A stretch of 64,000 nucleotides of DNA, from contig NZ_SGWE01000001.1 of the NCBI RefSeq assembly GCF_013337115.1, positions 251,001 to 315,000 of the forward strand, written 5' to 3'. The stretch is from Deinococcus sp. JMULE3 (GTDB lineage: Bacteria; Deinococcota; Deinococci; Deinococcales; Deinococcaceae). The notes under the pieces were generated by a model, which saw nothing but the letters and a program-made list of their open reading frames with translations, had not been told where the DNA came from and ran no database searches. Position 1 is the stretch's first letter. The number at the start of each line of letters is the position of its first letter. The position numbers and the translations under genes are program-made. Shown here one piece after another: positions 33,898-46,242 of this stretch.

Positions 33898-34934
33898 CCC
33901 GCCCCGGCGTGAGCGCCGCCGCGTTCGGCGCGCTGGACATGATGGAGGAACTGCGCGACCGCAGCGCCGACGCCCAGCTGCCCATCGCGTCCATCCGCGT
34001 TCTGCCGGAATTCAACCCCCGGCGCCTGCTGGGCGACCAGGCCTTCACCGACGAGGCGCTGGCCGACCTGGCGCAGAACATCCGCACGTACGGCGTGCTG
34101 CAACCCGTGCTGGTGCGCCGCCGCCGCGCCGAGATCCTGCTCGTCGCCGGGGAGCGGCGCCTGCGCGCCGCGACCCTGGCCGGGCTCACGCAGGTGCCCG
34201 TCATCTACGTGGACGCCGACGACGCCCGCGCCTACGAGATCGCCATCATCGAGAACGCGCAGCGCAACGACCTCGACCTCGTCACCGAGACCCTGGTCGG
34301 CTTCCAGTTCCTGTCGCGCCGCCTGAACCTCAGCAGCGACGAGATCGTCAGTTACCTGCACCACGTCCGCAAGGGCCGCCGCGAGGACGACCTGGGCGTC
34401 GAGCGGCTCCTGCGCGACATGTACGGCACCGGCATCAGCGTGTGGGGCCAGCAGCGCGCCCTGATCCTGCGCATGACCGCCGCCGAACGCGAGGCCATCC
34501 AGGCGCGCCGCGTGGACGCCAAGGTCTGCGCGGAACTCGTGGCGCTGACCGAGGGCGATACCCGCAGCGCCCTGCTCGACCTCGCCATCCGCGAGGGACT
34601 CACCGCGCGGCAGGTCCGCGAACTCGTGCGCAACGAGCAGGCCAGCAGTCGCCCCGCCCGCCCGGCCCTGACCGTCCAGGGAGACCAGTTGCGGCGCCTG
34701 CTGCCCCGCCTGAACCGTCTGGAGGGCGAGGACGCCCGCCGCGCCGGGGAGCTGCTGAGCGAACTGAACGGCCTGCTCTCCCCCCACCCCCCGCTGAAAC
34801 CACCTGCCCGGAGGCCGCCCGCCAGCATGGCATGGGCGGCCTCTTTCCTTGCCACAGTCAGACCGGTCGCACGCTGGACCACCGGGTGGTCCACAGGTGG
34901 ACTGATCGCTTCTGGTGAGGGACTTCCGTGCTGA
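33894..34934 (+). CDS. parB: ParB partition protein
   Basis: 346 aa, GTG overlapping the parA stop. The ParB/Noc N-domain shows ASIRVLPEFNPRR, the CTP-binding GERRLRA and the arginine-patch ENAQRNDL. A helical DNA-binding middle follows (LSSDEIVSYLHHVRKG), then a C-terminal dimerisation region. It should bind the 19-bp palindromes. The last 40 or so residues look unstructured because the frame runs through the first downstream palindrome (34875-34893). Confidence 0.93.
   Translation: MTRPGVSAAAFGALDMMEELRDRSADAQLPIASIRVLPEFNPRRLLGDQAFTDEALADLAQNIRTYGVLQPVLVRRRRAEILLVAGERRLRAATLAGLTQVPVIYVDADDARAYEIAIIENAQRNDLDLVTETLVGFQFLSRRLNLSSDEIVSYLHHVRKGRREDDLGVERLLRDMYGTGISVWGQQRALILRMTAAEREAIQARRVDAKVCAELVALTEGDTRSALLDLAIREGLTARQVRELVRNEQASSRPARPALTVQGDQLRRLLPRLNRLEGEDARRAGELLSELNGLLSPHPPLKPPARRPPASMAWAASFLATVRPVARWTTGWSTGGLIASGEGLPC
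34875..34893. repeat. parS-like palindrome 3
   Basis: TGGACCACCGGGTGGTCCA, perfect arms, inside the 3' end of parB. Confidence 0.88.
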
Positions 34935-35003
34935 TGCCCGCCCAGTGCTCCCGGGACAGGGGGTGCCGGGCGCCGCGGTCGAGGGAGCGGAAGCCCAGAT
35001 CGG

Positions 35004-35022
35004 TGGACCACCCGGTGGTCCA
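35004..35022. repeat. parS-like palindrome 4
   Basis: TGGACCACCCGGTGGTCCA, perfect arms. Confidence 0.88.
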
Positions 35023-35146
35023 GTGTCTGACCTCCCCCGTGTGGCATTGCGGACCGAGTCGATGTCCGATCGGACGGGGAATGCGCTACGCCCTCGAACA
35101 AGACGCTGTCCCGCCAACACGCCGCGTCCCAGGCTGTGTGTGGGTG

Positions 35147-35165
35147 TGGACCACTGGGTGGTCCA
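35147..35165. repeat. parS-like palindrome 5, one mismatch
   Basis: TGGACCACTGGGTGGTCCA; the T in the left arm breaks one pair. Possibly a weaker ParB site. Confidence 0.8.
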
Positions 35166-35404
35166 AAGCGTGACTTGCCCCGTGCGGCGTTTCAGACCGG
35201 CTCGAAGTCCGAACCGGTGCGGACGCCGTGTGTGTCGTGGACAGAGCGGAGCACCAGCGATCCGTCCACTCCATGTCCGGAACCCGTTTCTCTCCTTCGC
35301 GTTCTGCTGCGCACCTCAGCGGGTCCGTATGAGGGTCAGTGGGACACGCTCTGGCTCACGACGCCATGCCGTCAGGATGCCGGGCCCTGGCCAGTCCGCG
35401 AGTG

Positions 35405-35423
35405 TGGACCACCCGGTGGTCCA
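35405..35423. repeat. parS-like palindrome 6
   Basis: TGGACCACCCGGTGGTCCA, perfect arms. Confidence 0.88.
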
Positions 35424-35507
35424 ATCGCGAAAGTGCCGTACTCCCACCCGCTCTGGCAACCCGGCGCGGCCCTCAGCCCTGCGTGTTCTCTCGCCCATCC
35501 GGTATGG

Positions 35508-35526
35508 TGGACCACCCGGTGGTCCA
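35508..35526. repeat. parS-like palindrome 7
   Basis: TGGACCACCCGGTGGTCCA, perfect arms, 12 bases from the end of the convergent MarR-family gene. Confidence 0.88.
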
Positions 35527-35538
35527 GGCGATGGGCCT

Positions 35539-36051
35539 TCAGTCGGGTGGCGTGTCCTGGCGTTCCAGGTGATCCAGCAGCAGTTCGCTCAGGTGATCCA
35601 GCTTGCCGAGCTGGGTGGCGTTCAGGGGCTGCAGCAGCCCGGCTTCCAGCGTCAGGAACTCGGGCAGCAGGGTCTCGACCAGCGCTGTTCCGGCGGCGTT
35701 CAGGCGGACGTAGGCCTGTCGGCGGTCGCTGGGGTGCGGCACACGCGTGATCAGGTTCAGGTCGAGGAGCCGCGCGATGCGGTTGGAGGTGGCGGGGCCG
35801 TTCACGGCGCAGCGGTCCAGCAGGTCGCCGGGGCGCAGGCCCTCCGGAGGGGCGCTGCGGTACAGCGTGAGCAGCAGGTCCCAGCCGGCGGCGTTCAGGC
35901 CGTGCGCGGCCAGCAGGCGGTCGAGTTGCGCTTGCAGCCTCATGCCCAGTCGGGTCAGGCGCAGGACGCGCAGCATGGGGCTGGCGTCCAGGTCGGGCCG
36001 CCGCGCCTGCCAGTCCTCCCCGACCTGGGTCAGGAACGCCCGGGAGTTCAC
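35539..36051 (-). CDS. hucR: HucR-like urate-responsive MarR-family repressor
   Basis: 170 aa. The extended N-terminus GEDWQARRPDLDASPML precedes a MarR winged helix (CAVNGPATSNRIARLLDLNL, ITRVPHPSDRRQAYVRL). The N-terminal Trp and the DRR wing fit the urate-binding HucR/PecS subgroup. In D. radiodurans HucR is divergent from uricase; here the gene is the last of the uricase operon, 5 bases after the HIU hydrolase stop. It should repress the operon until urate accumulates. Confidence 0.78.
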   Translation of the reverse strand: MNSRAFLTQVGEDWQARRPDLDASPMLRVLRLTRLGMRLQAQLDRLLAAHGLNAAGWDLLLTLYRSAPPEGLRPGDLLDRCAVNGPATSNRIARLLDLNLITRVPHPSDRRQAYVRLNAAGTALVETLLPEFLTLEAGLLQPLNATQLGKLDHLSELLLDHLERQDTPPD

Positions 36052-36056
36052 GCCCG

Positions 36057-36410
36057 TCAGCTGCCCCGGTAGGTGCTGTAGGACCAGGGACTGACGAGCA
36101 GCGGGACGTGGTAGTGGGCCGACGCGTCCGCGACGGTGAAGCGTAGGGTCACCTCGTCCAGAAAGGGCGTGGCGCTGGTCAGCTCGGCGAAGTACGCAGC
36201 GACGGTGAACGTCAGTTCGTACGTGCCGGTCCGGAGTTCGCCGCGTGCGATCAGCGCCTCGTCGGTGCGGCCGTCGGCGTTCGTGACCGTCCGGGTCAGC
36301 AGGGTCCGCGCCCCGCCGCCGTCCACCCGCTGCAGGGTCACCGGAATGCCCCCGGCCGGGCGGCCCCGCGCGGTGTCGAGGACATGCGTGCTCAGGCCAG
36401 CGCCGCTCAC
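36057..36410 (-). CDS. uraH: 5-hydroxyisourate hydrolase
   Basis: 117 aa from GTG 36410, which overlaps the uricase stop. Transthyretin-like fold: N-terminal [14 protein letters not shown] with the catalytic His, and C-terminal [18 protein letters not shown] with the diagnostic YRGS end. It converts 5-hydroxyisourate, the product of uricase, to OHCU, which is handled by the decarboxylase domain of the preceding gene. Confidence 0.95.
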   Translation of the reverse strand: MSGAGLSTHVLDTARGRPAGGIPVTLQRVDGGGARTLLTRTVTNADGRTDEALIARGELRTGTYELTFTVAAYFAELTSATPFLDEVTLRFTVADASAHYHVPLLVSPWSYSTYRGS

Positions 36411-37813
36411 GCGCGTTCCACCCAGCCCTCGATCACGCCGTACGGTTCGGCGTCCGCGTGGAAGATCACGCCCGGGTTGTCCATGCCGAAGCGGTCCAGC
36501 GGGTAGAGGATGTGATGCCGGTTCGGGAACGAGAAGTGAATGCGGTCGATCTCGTCGCAGCGGGTCAGGACCGCCTCGCCCAGGCGGTAGAGGGTCTGCT
36601 GCATGCTGTGCGAGTAGTGGTCCGGGAACACGTCCAGCAGCGTCTGATACACCCGCGTCCAGACGTCGTCGTAATCGGGCTCGTCGGTGTCGGGTTCTTC
36701 GGTGCGGTACGTCCAGCGGGCGGTGACGGTCGTCGCCAGGACGCGGTCGGTGGTGTCGGGCAGCGTCGTGAACTGATCGCGGTGGAATCCGGCCCAGCCG
36801 CTCCGGGTGGTCTTGAGGATGTACAGCTCGTCGATGCCGCTCTCGACGGTGAAGGTGTGCCCGTCGCCGCTGACGGTCGCCGTGTGTTTGGGCATCTGGC
36901 GCACGAAGGCGTGGTCGTGCGCCTCGCCGCCGCTGCACATGCGGTCCCAGGTGTGTTCAACGAACGTGGCGCGGGCGTGCGTGACGCGCGGGCCGCGCTC
37001 CACGAAGTGCCGGATCAGGTGCTTGCCGAACGCCTCGACGCTGCCGGTCATGCCGTCGCGCGCCAGGGCGTAGATGGTGTTGCGGACCGTGTCGGTCGCC
37101 ACGAGGTCCGTGTTGTCGCCACTCACGTGCGCGGCCTCGAAGTCGCCCTGCATGGCGACGCGTACCTGCACGTCCTTGATGTCGTGGCGGGGCTGGTCGC
37201 GGAACACCTTGAACAGGCGCACGTCGGCCTTGCCGTAGTTGTTGTCGCCGAGTCTGACCTTGACCATGGGAAACTCCGGAGTGGGGGAGAGGGCAGGGGG
37301 CTGCTGGATCAGGTCCAGCACGCGCAGGCGGGCGATCCGGTCGATCTCGTGCAGGGCCGCCTCGACCTCCTGCTCGGAGGTGTGCGTCAGGCGGCGCCGG
37401 GCCTGCTCGAAGATGCTGGCCTTGTCGTGCTCGCGGACGCACACGACGTACGGCAGGCCGAACTTCTCGTGGTACGCGGCATTCAGGGCGTGGAATTCGG
37501 CGTACTCGGCGTCGCTCAGGCGGTCGAGGCCCGCGCTGGCCTGCTCGTGGGCGCTCTCGCGGGTCAGGTCACCGGCCCGCGCGGCCTTCCCGGCGAGGTC
37601 CGGGTGGGCGCGGATCAGGGCGCGCTGCTCGTCGGGGGTGCCGCCGCGGGCCGCGCGGGCGAACGCGGCGGCCAGCGCCTCGGCGCCGGGGTAGGGGCGG
37701 CCCCTGGCAACCTGCGCGGCGTACTGCGGGGAGTGTTCGAGCACCCCCGCGAAGTGCGCCTGGAAGTCCGACTCACTGAGGAGGTTGATCTGGTCGAGGG
37801 ACAGGGTGGGCAC
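36407..37813 (-). CDS. OHCU decarboxylase-uricase fusion
   Basis: 468 aa. Residues about 5-165 are OHCU decarboxylase ([18 protein letters not shown] with the catalytic His, and [10 protein letters not shown]). Residues about 180-465 are urate oxidase: [13 protein letters not shown] (Lys), [13 protein letters not shown] (Thr) and [14 protein letters not shown] (His) mark the active site. With uraH it converts urate to S-allantoin. The fusion resembles Bacillus PucL. First gene of the uraD/uricase-uraH-hucR operon. Confidence 0.95.
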   Translation of the reverse strand: MPTLSLDQINLLSESDFQAHFAGVLEHSPQYAAQVARGRPYPGAEALAAAFARAARGGTPDEQRALIRAHPDLAGKAARAGDLTRESAHEQASAGLDRLSDAEYAEFHALNAAYHEKFGLPYVVCVREHDKASIFEQARRRLTHTSEQEVEAALHEIDRIARLRVLDLIQQPPALSPTPEFPMVKVRLGDNNYGKADVRLFKVFRDQPRHDIKDVQVRVAMQGDFEAAHVSGDNTDLVATDTVRNTIYALARDGMTGSVEAFGKHLIRHFVERGPRVTHARATFVEHTWDRMCSGGEAHDHAFVRQMPKHTATVSGDGHTFTVESGIDELYILKTTRSGWAGFHRDQFTTLPDTTDRVLATTVTARWTYRTEEPDTDEPDYDDVWTRVYQTLLDVFPDHYSHSMQQTLYRLGEAVLTRCDEIDRIHFSFPNRHHILYPLDRFGMDNPGVIFHADAEPYGVIEGWVERA

Positions 37814-37835
37814 AGGGGACCTCCGGGCAGTCAGG

Positions 37836-37857
37836 ATTATTTCGACGGCGAAATGAT
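37836..37857. promoter_or_regulatory. Palindromic operator upstream of the uricase operon
   Basis: 22 bp with arms ATTATTTCG and CGAAATGAT (one unpaired position). It is centred about 33 bases before the uricase start, in the divergent gap with the CoA ligase. Likely target of the HucR-like repressor, possibly affecting both directions. Confidence 0.65.
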
Positions 37858-38006
37858 GTGAGGTGCAGCGTAGTCCCCACCCCCTTGCCTGTCAATGCCA
37901 ATCCGTTCTGCTGCCTGGACCGGTGCGGCGTACACTGCGGCCTGACCGCAGCACAACCCACCCAGTCGCTTCCACCCAGTCGCTCCCAGCCTGCTATGGA
38001 GGACCC

Positions 38007-39323
38007 GTGACCCATCCCGACCAGCCGCTCTCCGCGCCGGACGTATTCCAGCCCGAATTCGAATGCCTGCCTACCGATAAACTGCGCGCGCTGCAACTGC
38101 AGCGGCTGCGCGACCTCCTCGCCCTGCAGTGGGCCAAGGTGCCGCCCATGCGCGCCCGGCTGGAACAGGCCGGACTGCACCCGGACGACCTGCGCCGCCT
38201 CCCGGACCTCGCGGCGTTCCCGTTCACCCGCAAGGCGGACCTGCGCGACCACTACCCGCTGGGACTGGTGGCCGCGCCGCGCGCCGCCCTGCGCCGCATC
38301 CACGCCAGCAGCGGCACCAGCGGCAAACCCACCGTCGTCGCGTACGACCAACACGACCTGGACGTGTTCGCGGAGGTCGTCGCCCGCAGCCTGTACGCGG
38401 CGGGCGCGCGCCCCGGCATGACCTTCCACAACGCCTACGGCTACGGCCTGTTCACCGGGGGGCTGGGCACGCACGCCGGGGCCGAGCGACTGGGCCTGTG
38501 CACCGTCCCGGTGTCCGGCGGCGGCACGGAACGGCAGCTGGACCTGATCCTCGACCTGCAACCCGAGGTGATCGCCTGCACGCCCAGCTACGCGCTGGTC
38601 CTCGCCGAGGGCTTCCGGCGGCGCGGCGTCACGCCGGGCGACCTCAGCCTGCGCTACGCGGTGCTGGGCGCCGAACCCTGGGCGGAAAAGACCCGCGCCG
38701 CCGTGCAGGAGGGCCTGGGCGTCACCGCGACGAACATCTACGGCCTGTCGGAGATCATCGGGCCCGGCGTGAGCAACGAGGACGCCCGCGAGCAGCGCGG
38801 CAGTTACGTCTGGGAGGATCACTTCCACCCGGAGATCGTCCACCCCGAGACGGGCGAACCCCTCCCGGACGGCGAGTGGGGCGTGCTGGTCCTGACCTCC
38901 ATGACCCGCACGGCGCTGCCGCTGCTGCGCTACTGGACCGGCGACATCACCCGCCTGCTGCCCGAAGCGAACGCCACCGGGCGCACCGTGCGCCGCATGG
39001 ACATCGTCCGGGGGCGCAGCGACGACCTGATCATCCTGCGCGGCGTGAACGTGTACCCCACGCAGCTCGAGGCGGTCCTGCTGACCCTGGGCCACGTCAG
39101 TCCGCACTACCACGTCGTCCTGACCCGCACCGGTACGCTGGACGACCTCACCCTGCAACTGGAGGTGCCGCAGGCCAGCCCCGCGCTGCGCGCCGAGATC
39201 GAACGGCAGATCAAGGCGCAGGTGGGCGTGACCGTCCGCTGCGAACTGTGCGACCCCGGCACGCTGCCCCGCAGCGAGGGCGGCAAACTGCGCCGAGTGA
39301 CCGACCACCGACCACCCCGCTGA
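38007..39323 (+). CDS. paaK: Phenylacetate-CoA ligase-type enzyme
   Basis: 438 aa from GTG 38007, with GGAGGA just upstream. ANL superfamily: the phosphate loop reads IHASSGTSGKPTVVAYD, then TNIYGLSEIIGPGVS, LLRYWTGDITRLL, and a C-terminal lid from RGRSDDLIILRGVNVYPTQL. Length and lid match PaaK, which activates phenylacetate to its CoA thioester. No other paa genes are nearby. A pair of 14-bp direct repeats (CACCCAGTCGCT) precedes it at about 37958-37985. Confidence 0.88.
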   Translation: MTHPDQPLSAPDVFQPEFECLPTDKLRALQLQRLRDLLALQWAKVPPMRARLEQAGLHPDDLRRLPDLAAFPFTRKADLRDHYPLGLVAAPRAALRRIHASSGTSGKPTVVAYDQHDLDVFAEVVARSLYAAGARPGMTFHNAYGYGLFTGGLGTHAGAERLGLCTVPVSGGGTERQLDLILDLQPEVIACTPSYALVLAEGFRRRGVTPGDLSLRYAVLGAEPWAEKTRAAVQEGLGVTATNIYGLSEIIGPGVSNEDAREQRGSYVWEDHFHPEIVHPETGEPLPDGEWGVLVLTSMTRTALPLLRYWTGDITRLLPEANATGRTVRRMDIVRGRSDDLIILRGVNVYPTQLEAVLLTLGHVSPHYHVVLTRTGTLDDLTLQLEVPQASPALRAEIERQIKAQVGVTVRCELCDPGTLPRSEGGKLRRVTDHRPPR

Positions 39324-39380
39324 AGGTGGATGCGGCCCGGCCGTGTGCCGGGGTGGTGTGGCGCCTGGTCATCGGGCATG

Positions 39381-39397
39381 ATCCCCTAGGGGGGGAT
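39381..39397. promoter_or_regulatory. G-tract palindrome of CsoR type, copy 1
   Basis: ATCCCCTAGGGGGGGAT, palindromic C/G tracts flanked by AT, as in copper-sensing CsoR operators. It lies about 210 bases upstream of copA. Confidence 0.55.
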
Positions 39398-39578
39398 TCT
39401 GAGTGGGTCGACAGTGGTGGATGATCGCCCGGGCGGCCTGCTGCTCCGGGGCGTCGCGGAGGTGTGTCCGGACCGGCCGATCAGGCGGTCGTCTACGCCC
39501 AGACGATCGCGTGTGGGGTCGGCGGATGGCGCCGGGTCACCTTGCGGTCCTGGGACCTGCGGCCTATCCTGTCCACAT

Positions 39579-39595
39579 ATCCCCCCAGGGGGGAT
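39579..39595. promoter_or_regulatory. G-tract palindrome of CsoR type, copy 2
   Basis: ATCCCCCCAGGGGGGAT, a perfect odd palindrome 11 bases before the copA ATG. No csoR gene is in the window. The roughly 180 bp between the two copies hold no recognisable gene. Confidence 0.65.
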
Positions 39596-39606
39596 CAGGA
39601 GGCGGC

Positions 39607-42132
<2,526 letters not shown>

Positions 42133-42152
42133 CAGCAACAGGGGAACACCAG

Positions 42153-42187
42153 AGGCCCGGCCCCCACCTGCTCGGGGGCCGGGCCTC
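42153..42187. terminator. Bidirectional hairpin terminator
   Basis: GAGGCCCGGCCCCC pairs with GGGGGCCGGGCCTC around an 8-base loop, between the convergent copA and hemD-like genes. Confidence 0.8.
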
Positions 42188-42195
42188 CGGCGTGG

Positions 42196-43029
42196 TCAGC
42201 CTGCGCGGCCCAGGCGCGCGGCGATGATGCCGGGGGCGTGCTCGGCGGCCATGCGGACCAGGATGCCCATCTTGTGCGGGTTGGCTTCCAGGTCGATTCT
42301 CAGGCCCAGGTCGGCGGCGGCCTCGCTGCACGCCGGGCCGATGCTGACGACCACCAGGCGGTTCAGGCCCGCGCGGGCTTCCTCCAGCAGGCCGAGTTTC
42401 TCGGCGTACTTCAGGAAGTGCAGGATCTGCGTGCCGCTGGACAGCAGCAGAATGTCCGGCCCGCCCAGGACTACGTCGCGCACGGCCTTCGCCAGCGGGG
42501 TGGGGTCCTGCGGGAAGGCGCAGCGGTACACGGGCACGCTGGTCACGCGGATGCCCGCGTAGCCGAGTTCGCGCAGCATCGCGCCGGGGATCGCTTCGCC
42601 GTACTCGAGGATCACGGCGTGCTGCCCGCGGGTCAGGGTGGCCAGGAGGTGCTCGGTGACCTCGTGCCAGGTGCTGGGTTTGGGCACCTGGGTGCTGCTC
42701 AGGCCGAAGGTCTTCAGCGCCTGCGCGGGCTTGTTGCCGCGCGACACGAACGGCACGCCCTGGAGGGTCTCGAGGTGGCGGGGGTCACGGGCGGCGAGTT
42801 CCTTGAGGAACATGCGGGTGCCGACGCCGGTGAGGCACGCGACGGCGTGGATGTCCCCGGCCAGCAGGTCGCGTTCGAACTGCGCGAGAGGGCCGGTGAG
42901 GTCGAGTTTCATCTCGCGCATGCTCGGCGCGACGTGGGGCACGCCGCCGTACTTGCGGATCAGGGTCTCCATTTCCTCGCTGCGGCGGGATTCCAGACTC
43001 AGGACACTTAAGCCAGCGAACCAGTCCAT
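42196..43029 (-). CDS. hemD: Uroporphyrinogen-III synthase-like protein
   Basis: 277 aa. Two-lobed HemD-like pattern: VLSLESRRSEEMETLIRKYG at the start, HAVACLTGVGTRMFL, VPVYRCAFP, ILLLSSGTQILHFLKYAEKL, VVVSIGPACSEAAADLGL. It would close the tetrapyrrole ring to uroporphyrinogen III, the precursor of siroheme. It lies directly after nirD, overlapping it by 22 bases, so it probably supports the siroheme cofactor of NirB. Sequence similarity within HemD is always low, so function is inferred partly from context. Confidence 0.8.
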   Translation of the reverse strand: MDWFAGLSVLSLESRRSEEMETLIRKYGGVPHVAPSMREMKLDLTGPLAQFERDLLAGDIHAVACLTGVGTRMFLKELAARDPRHLETLQGVPFVSRGNKPAQALKTFGLSSTQVPKPSTWHEVTEHLLATLTRGQHAVILEYGEAIPGAMLRELGYAGIRVTSVPVYRCAFPQDPTPLAKAVRDVVLGGPDILLLSSGTQILHFLKYAEKLGLLEEARAGLNRLVVVSIGPACSEAAADLGLRIDLEANPHKMGILVRMAAEHAPGIIAARLGRAG

Positions 43030-43328
43030 ACGTCACCTCCGTCAAAGCGCGTGGCGTACACGGGGACGCTCACGCTGGGGTCGTCGAGGCTCAGGCCGCT
43101 TTCCAGGTCGAAGGCGTGCTTGAGCAGGGGAGAGGCGACCTTCACGCGCGTCTCGCCGCTGACGGTGTAACTGCCGGTCAGGCCGCGCGAGAGGACGTTC
43201 GCGCCGGTGTACGGGTCGCGGTTGCCGGTGGCGTAGACGCGCCCGCCGACGCGGAACACCGCGACCTGCTGGCCGCCTATCAGGGCGCACACGCCGGTGC
43301 CGGGCAGGATGTCCTCCAGCGCGCACAC
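43008..43328 (-). CDS. nirD: Nitrite reductase small subunit, apparently frameshifted
   Basis: 106 aa as an open frame from GTG 43328: CALEDILPGTGVCALIGGQQ, VAVFRVGGRVYATGNRDPYT, a Rieske-like fold without Fe-S ligands, as normal for NirD. The natural start appears to be ATG 43377, which has AAGGAG 7 bases before it, but that ATG is one base out of frame. Removing one C (coding strand) from the six-C run at 43345-43350 would join MTLTAPPHPPP to IPWTRVCALED, the usual NirD beginning. It is either a sequencing error, a mutation or slippage control. It partners NirB. Confidence 0.82.
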   Translation of the reverse strand: MCALEDILPGTGVCALIGGQQVAVFRVGGRVYATGNRDPYTGANVLSRGLTGSYTVSGETRVKVASPLLKHAFDLESGLSLDDPSVSVPVYATRFDGGDVWTGSLA

Positions 43329-43474
43329 GCGCGTCCAGGGAATCGGGGGGTGGGTGGGGTGGGGCGGTGAGGGTCATGGCGCGTCTCCTTGCGGGGGCTG
43401 CGGGGTTCAGGGTGCGGGGCGGAGTTCAGTGGCGTGTCAGGTGCCCGGGGTGCGCGGGTCGCGGGGGCCGGGGG

Positions 43475-46012
<2,538 letters not shown>

Positions 46013-46242
46013 GGTGAAGCCTCCGTCAGGGACTGGGCAGCCGCCGGGGTGGGGCGGGTGGGGCTGCTGCGCCACAGTTAACGGGGCTTTCTGCGCTTTG
46101 TCAAGAAAAACTGAAACGTATGTGCGGATTCGCCCAGACAAATCGAATAAATCGGACCTAACTTGCAGATTGTCCAGAAAAATCTGAGCGGTCTGCAAAA
46201 ATTGGCCTTGACTTCCCGCGCCGCGACCGCCACCCTGGCCGC
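46013..46242. promoter_or_regulatory. Divergent nirB / nitrate reductase control region
   Basis: 230 bp, clearly more AT-rich than its surroundings. A direct repeat occurs at 46098-46114 (TTGTCAAGAAAAACTGA) and 46170-46187 (TTGTCCAGAAAAATCTGA). The second copy sits within an inverted repeat CAGAT to ATCTG. TTGACT at 46208 and CACCCT at 46231, 17 bases apart, lie 6 bases before ATG 46243, a leaderless promoter shape. Probable sites for a nitrogen or nitrate regulator not in the window. Confidence 0.65.

Larger units (their letters stand above)
34935..35538. other. Non-coding centromere-like region
   Basis: About 600 bp with no convincing gene on either strand. It holds four of the 19-bp palindromes, with gaps of roughly 100-260 bp. 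Together with the copy in parB it forms the partition site. At 35280-35332, sequence resembling the ends of the intergenic repeat (GGTCCGTATGA) suggests an old element remnant. Confidence 0.8.

Noticed and set aside
35285..35335. Third full copy of the inverted-repeat element
   Set aside because: Only fragments similar to one end (AACCCGTTTC, GGTCCGTATGA) are present; no matching left end was found.
34915..36072. 385-aa open frame across the partition region
   Set aside because: It runs through the palindromes, has no domain or ribosome site and opposes the clear MarR-family gene.
43042..43377. Independent 111-aa protein from ATG 43377
   Set aside because: Only its first 11-12 codons make sense as a NirD start; the rest is an out-of-frame reading of nirD.
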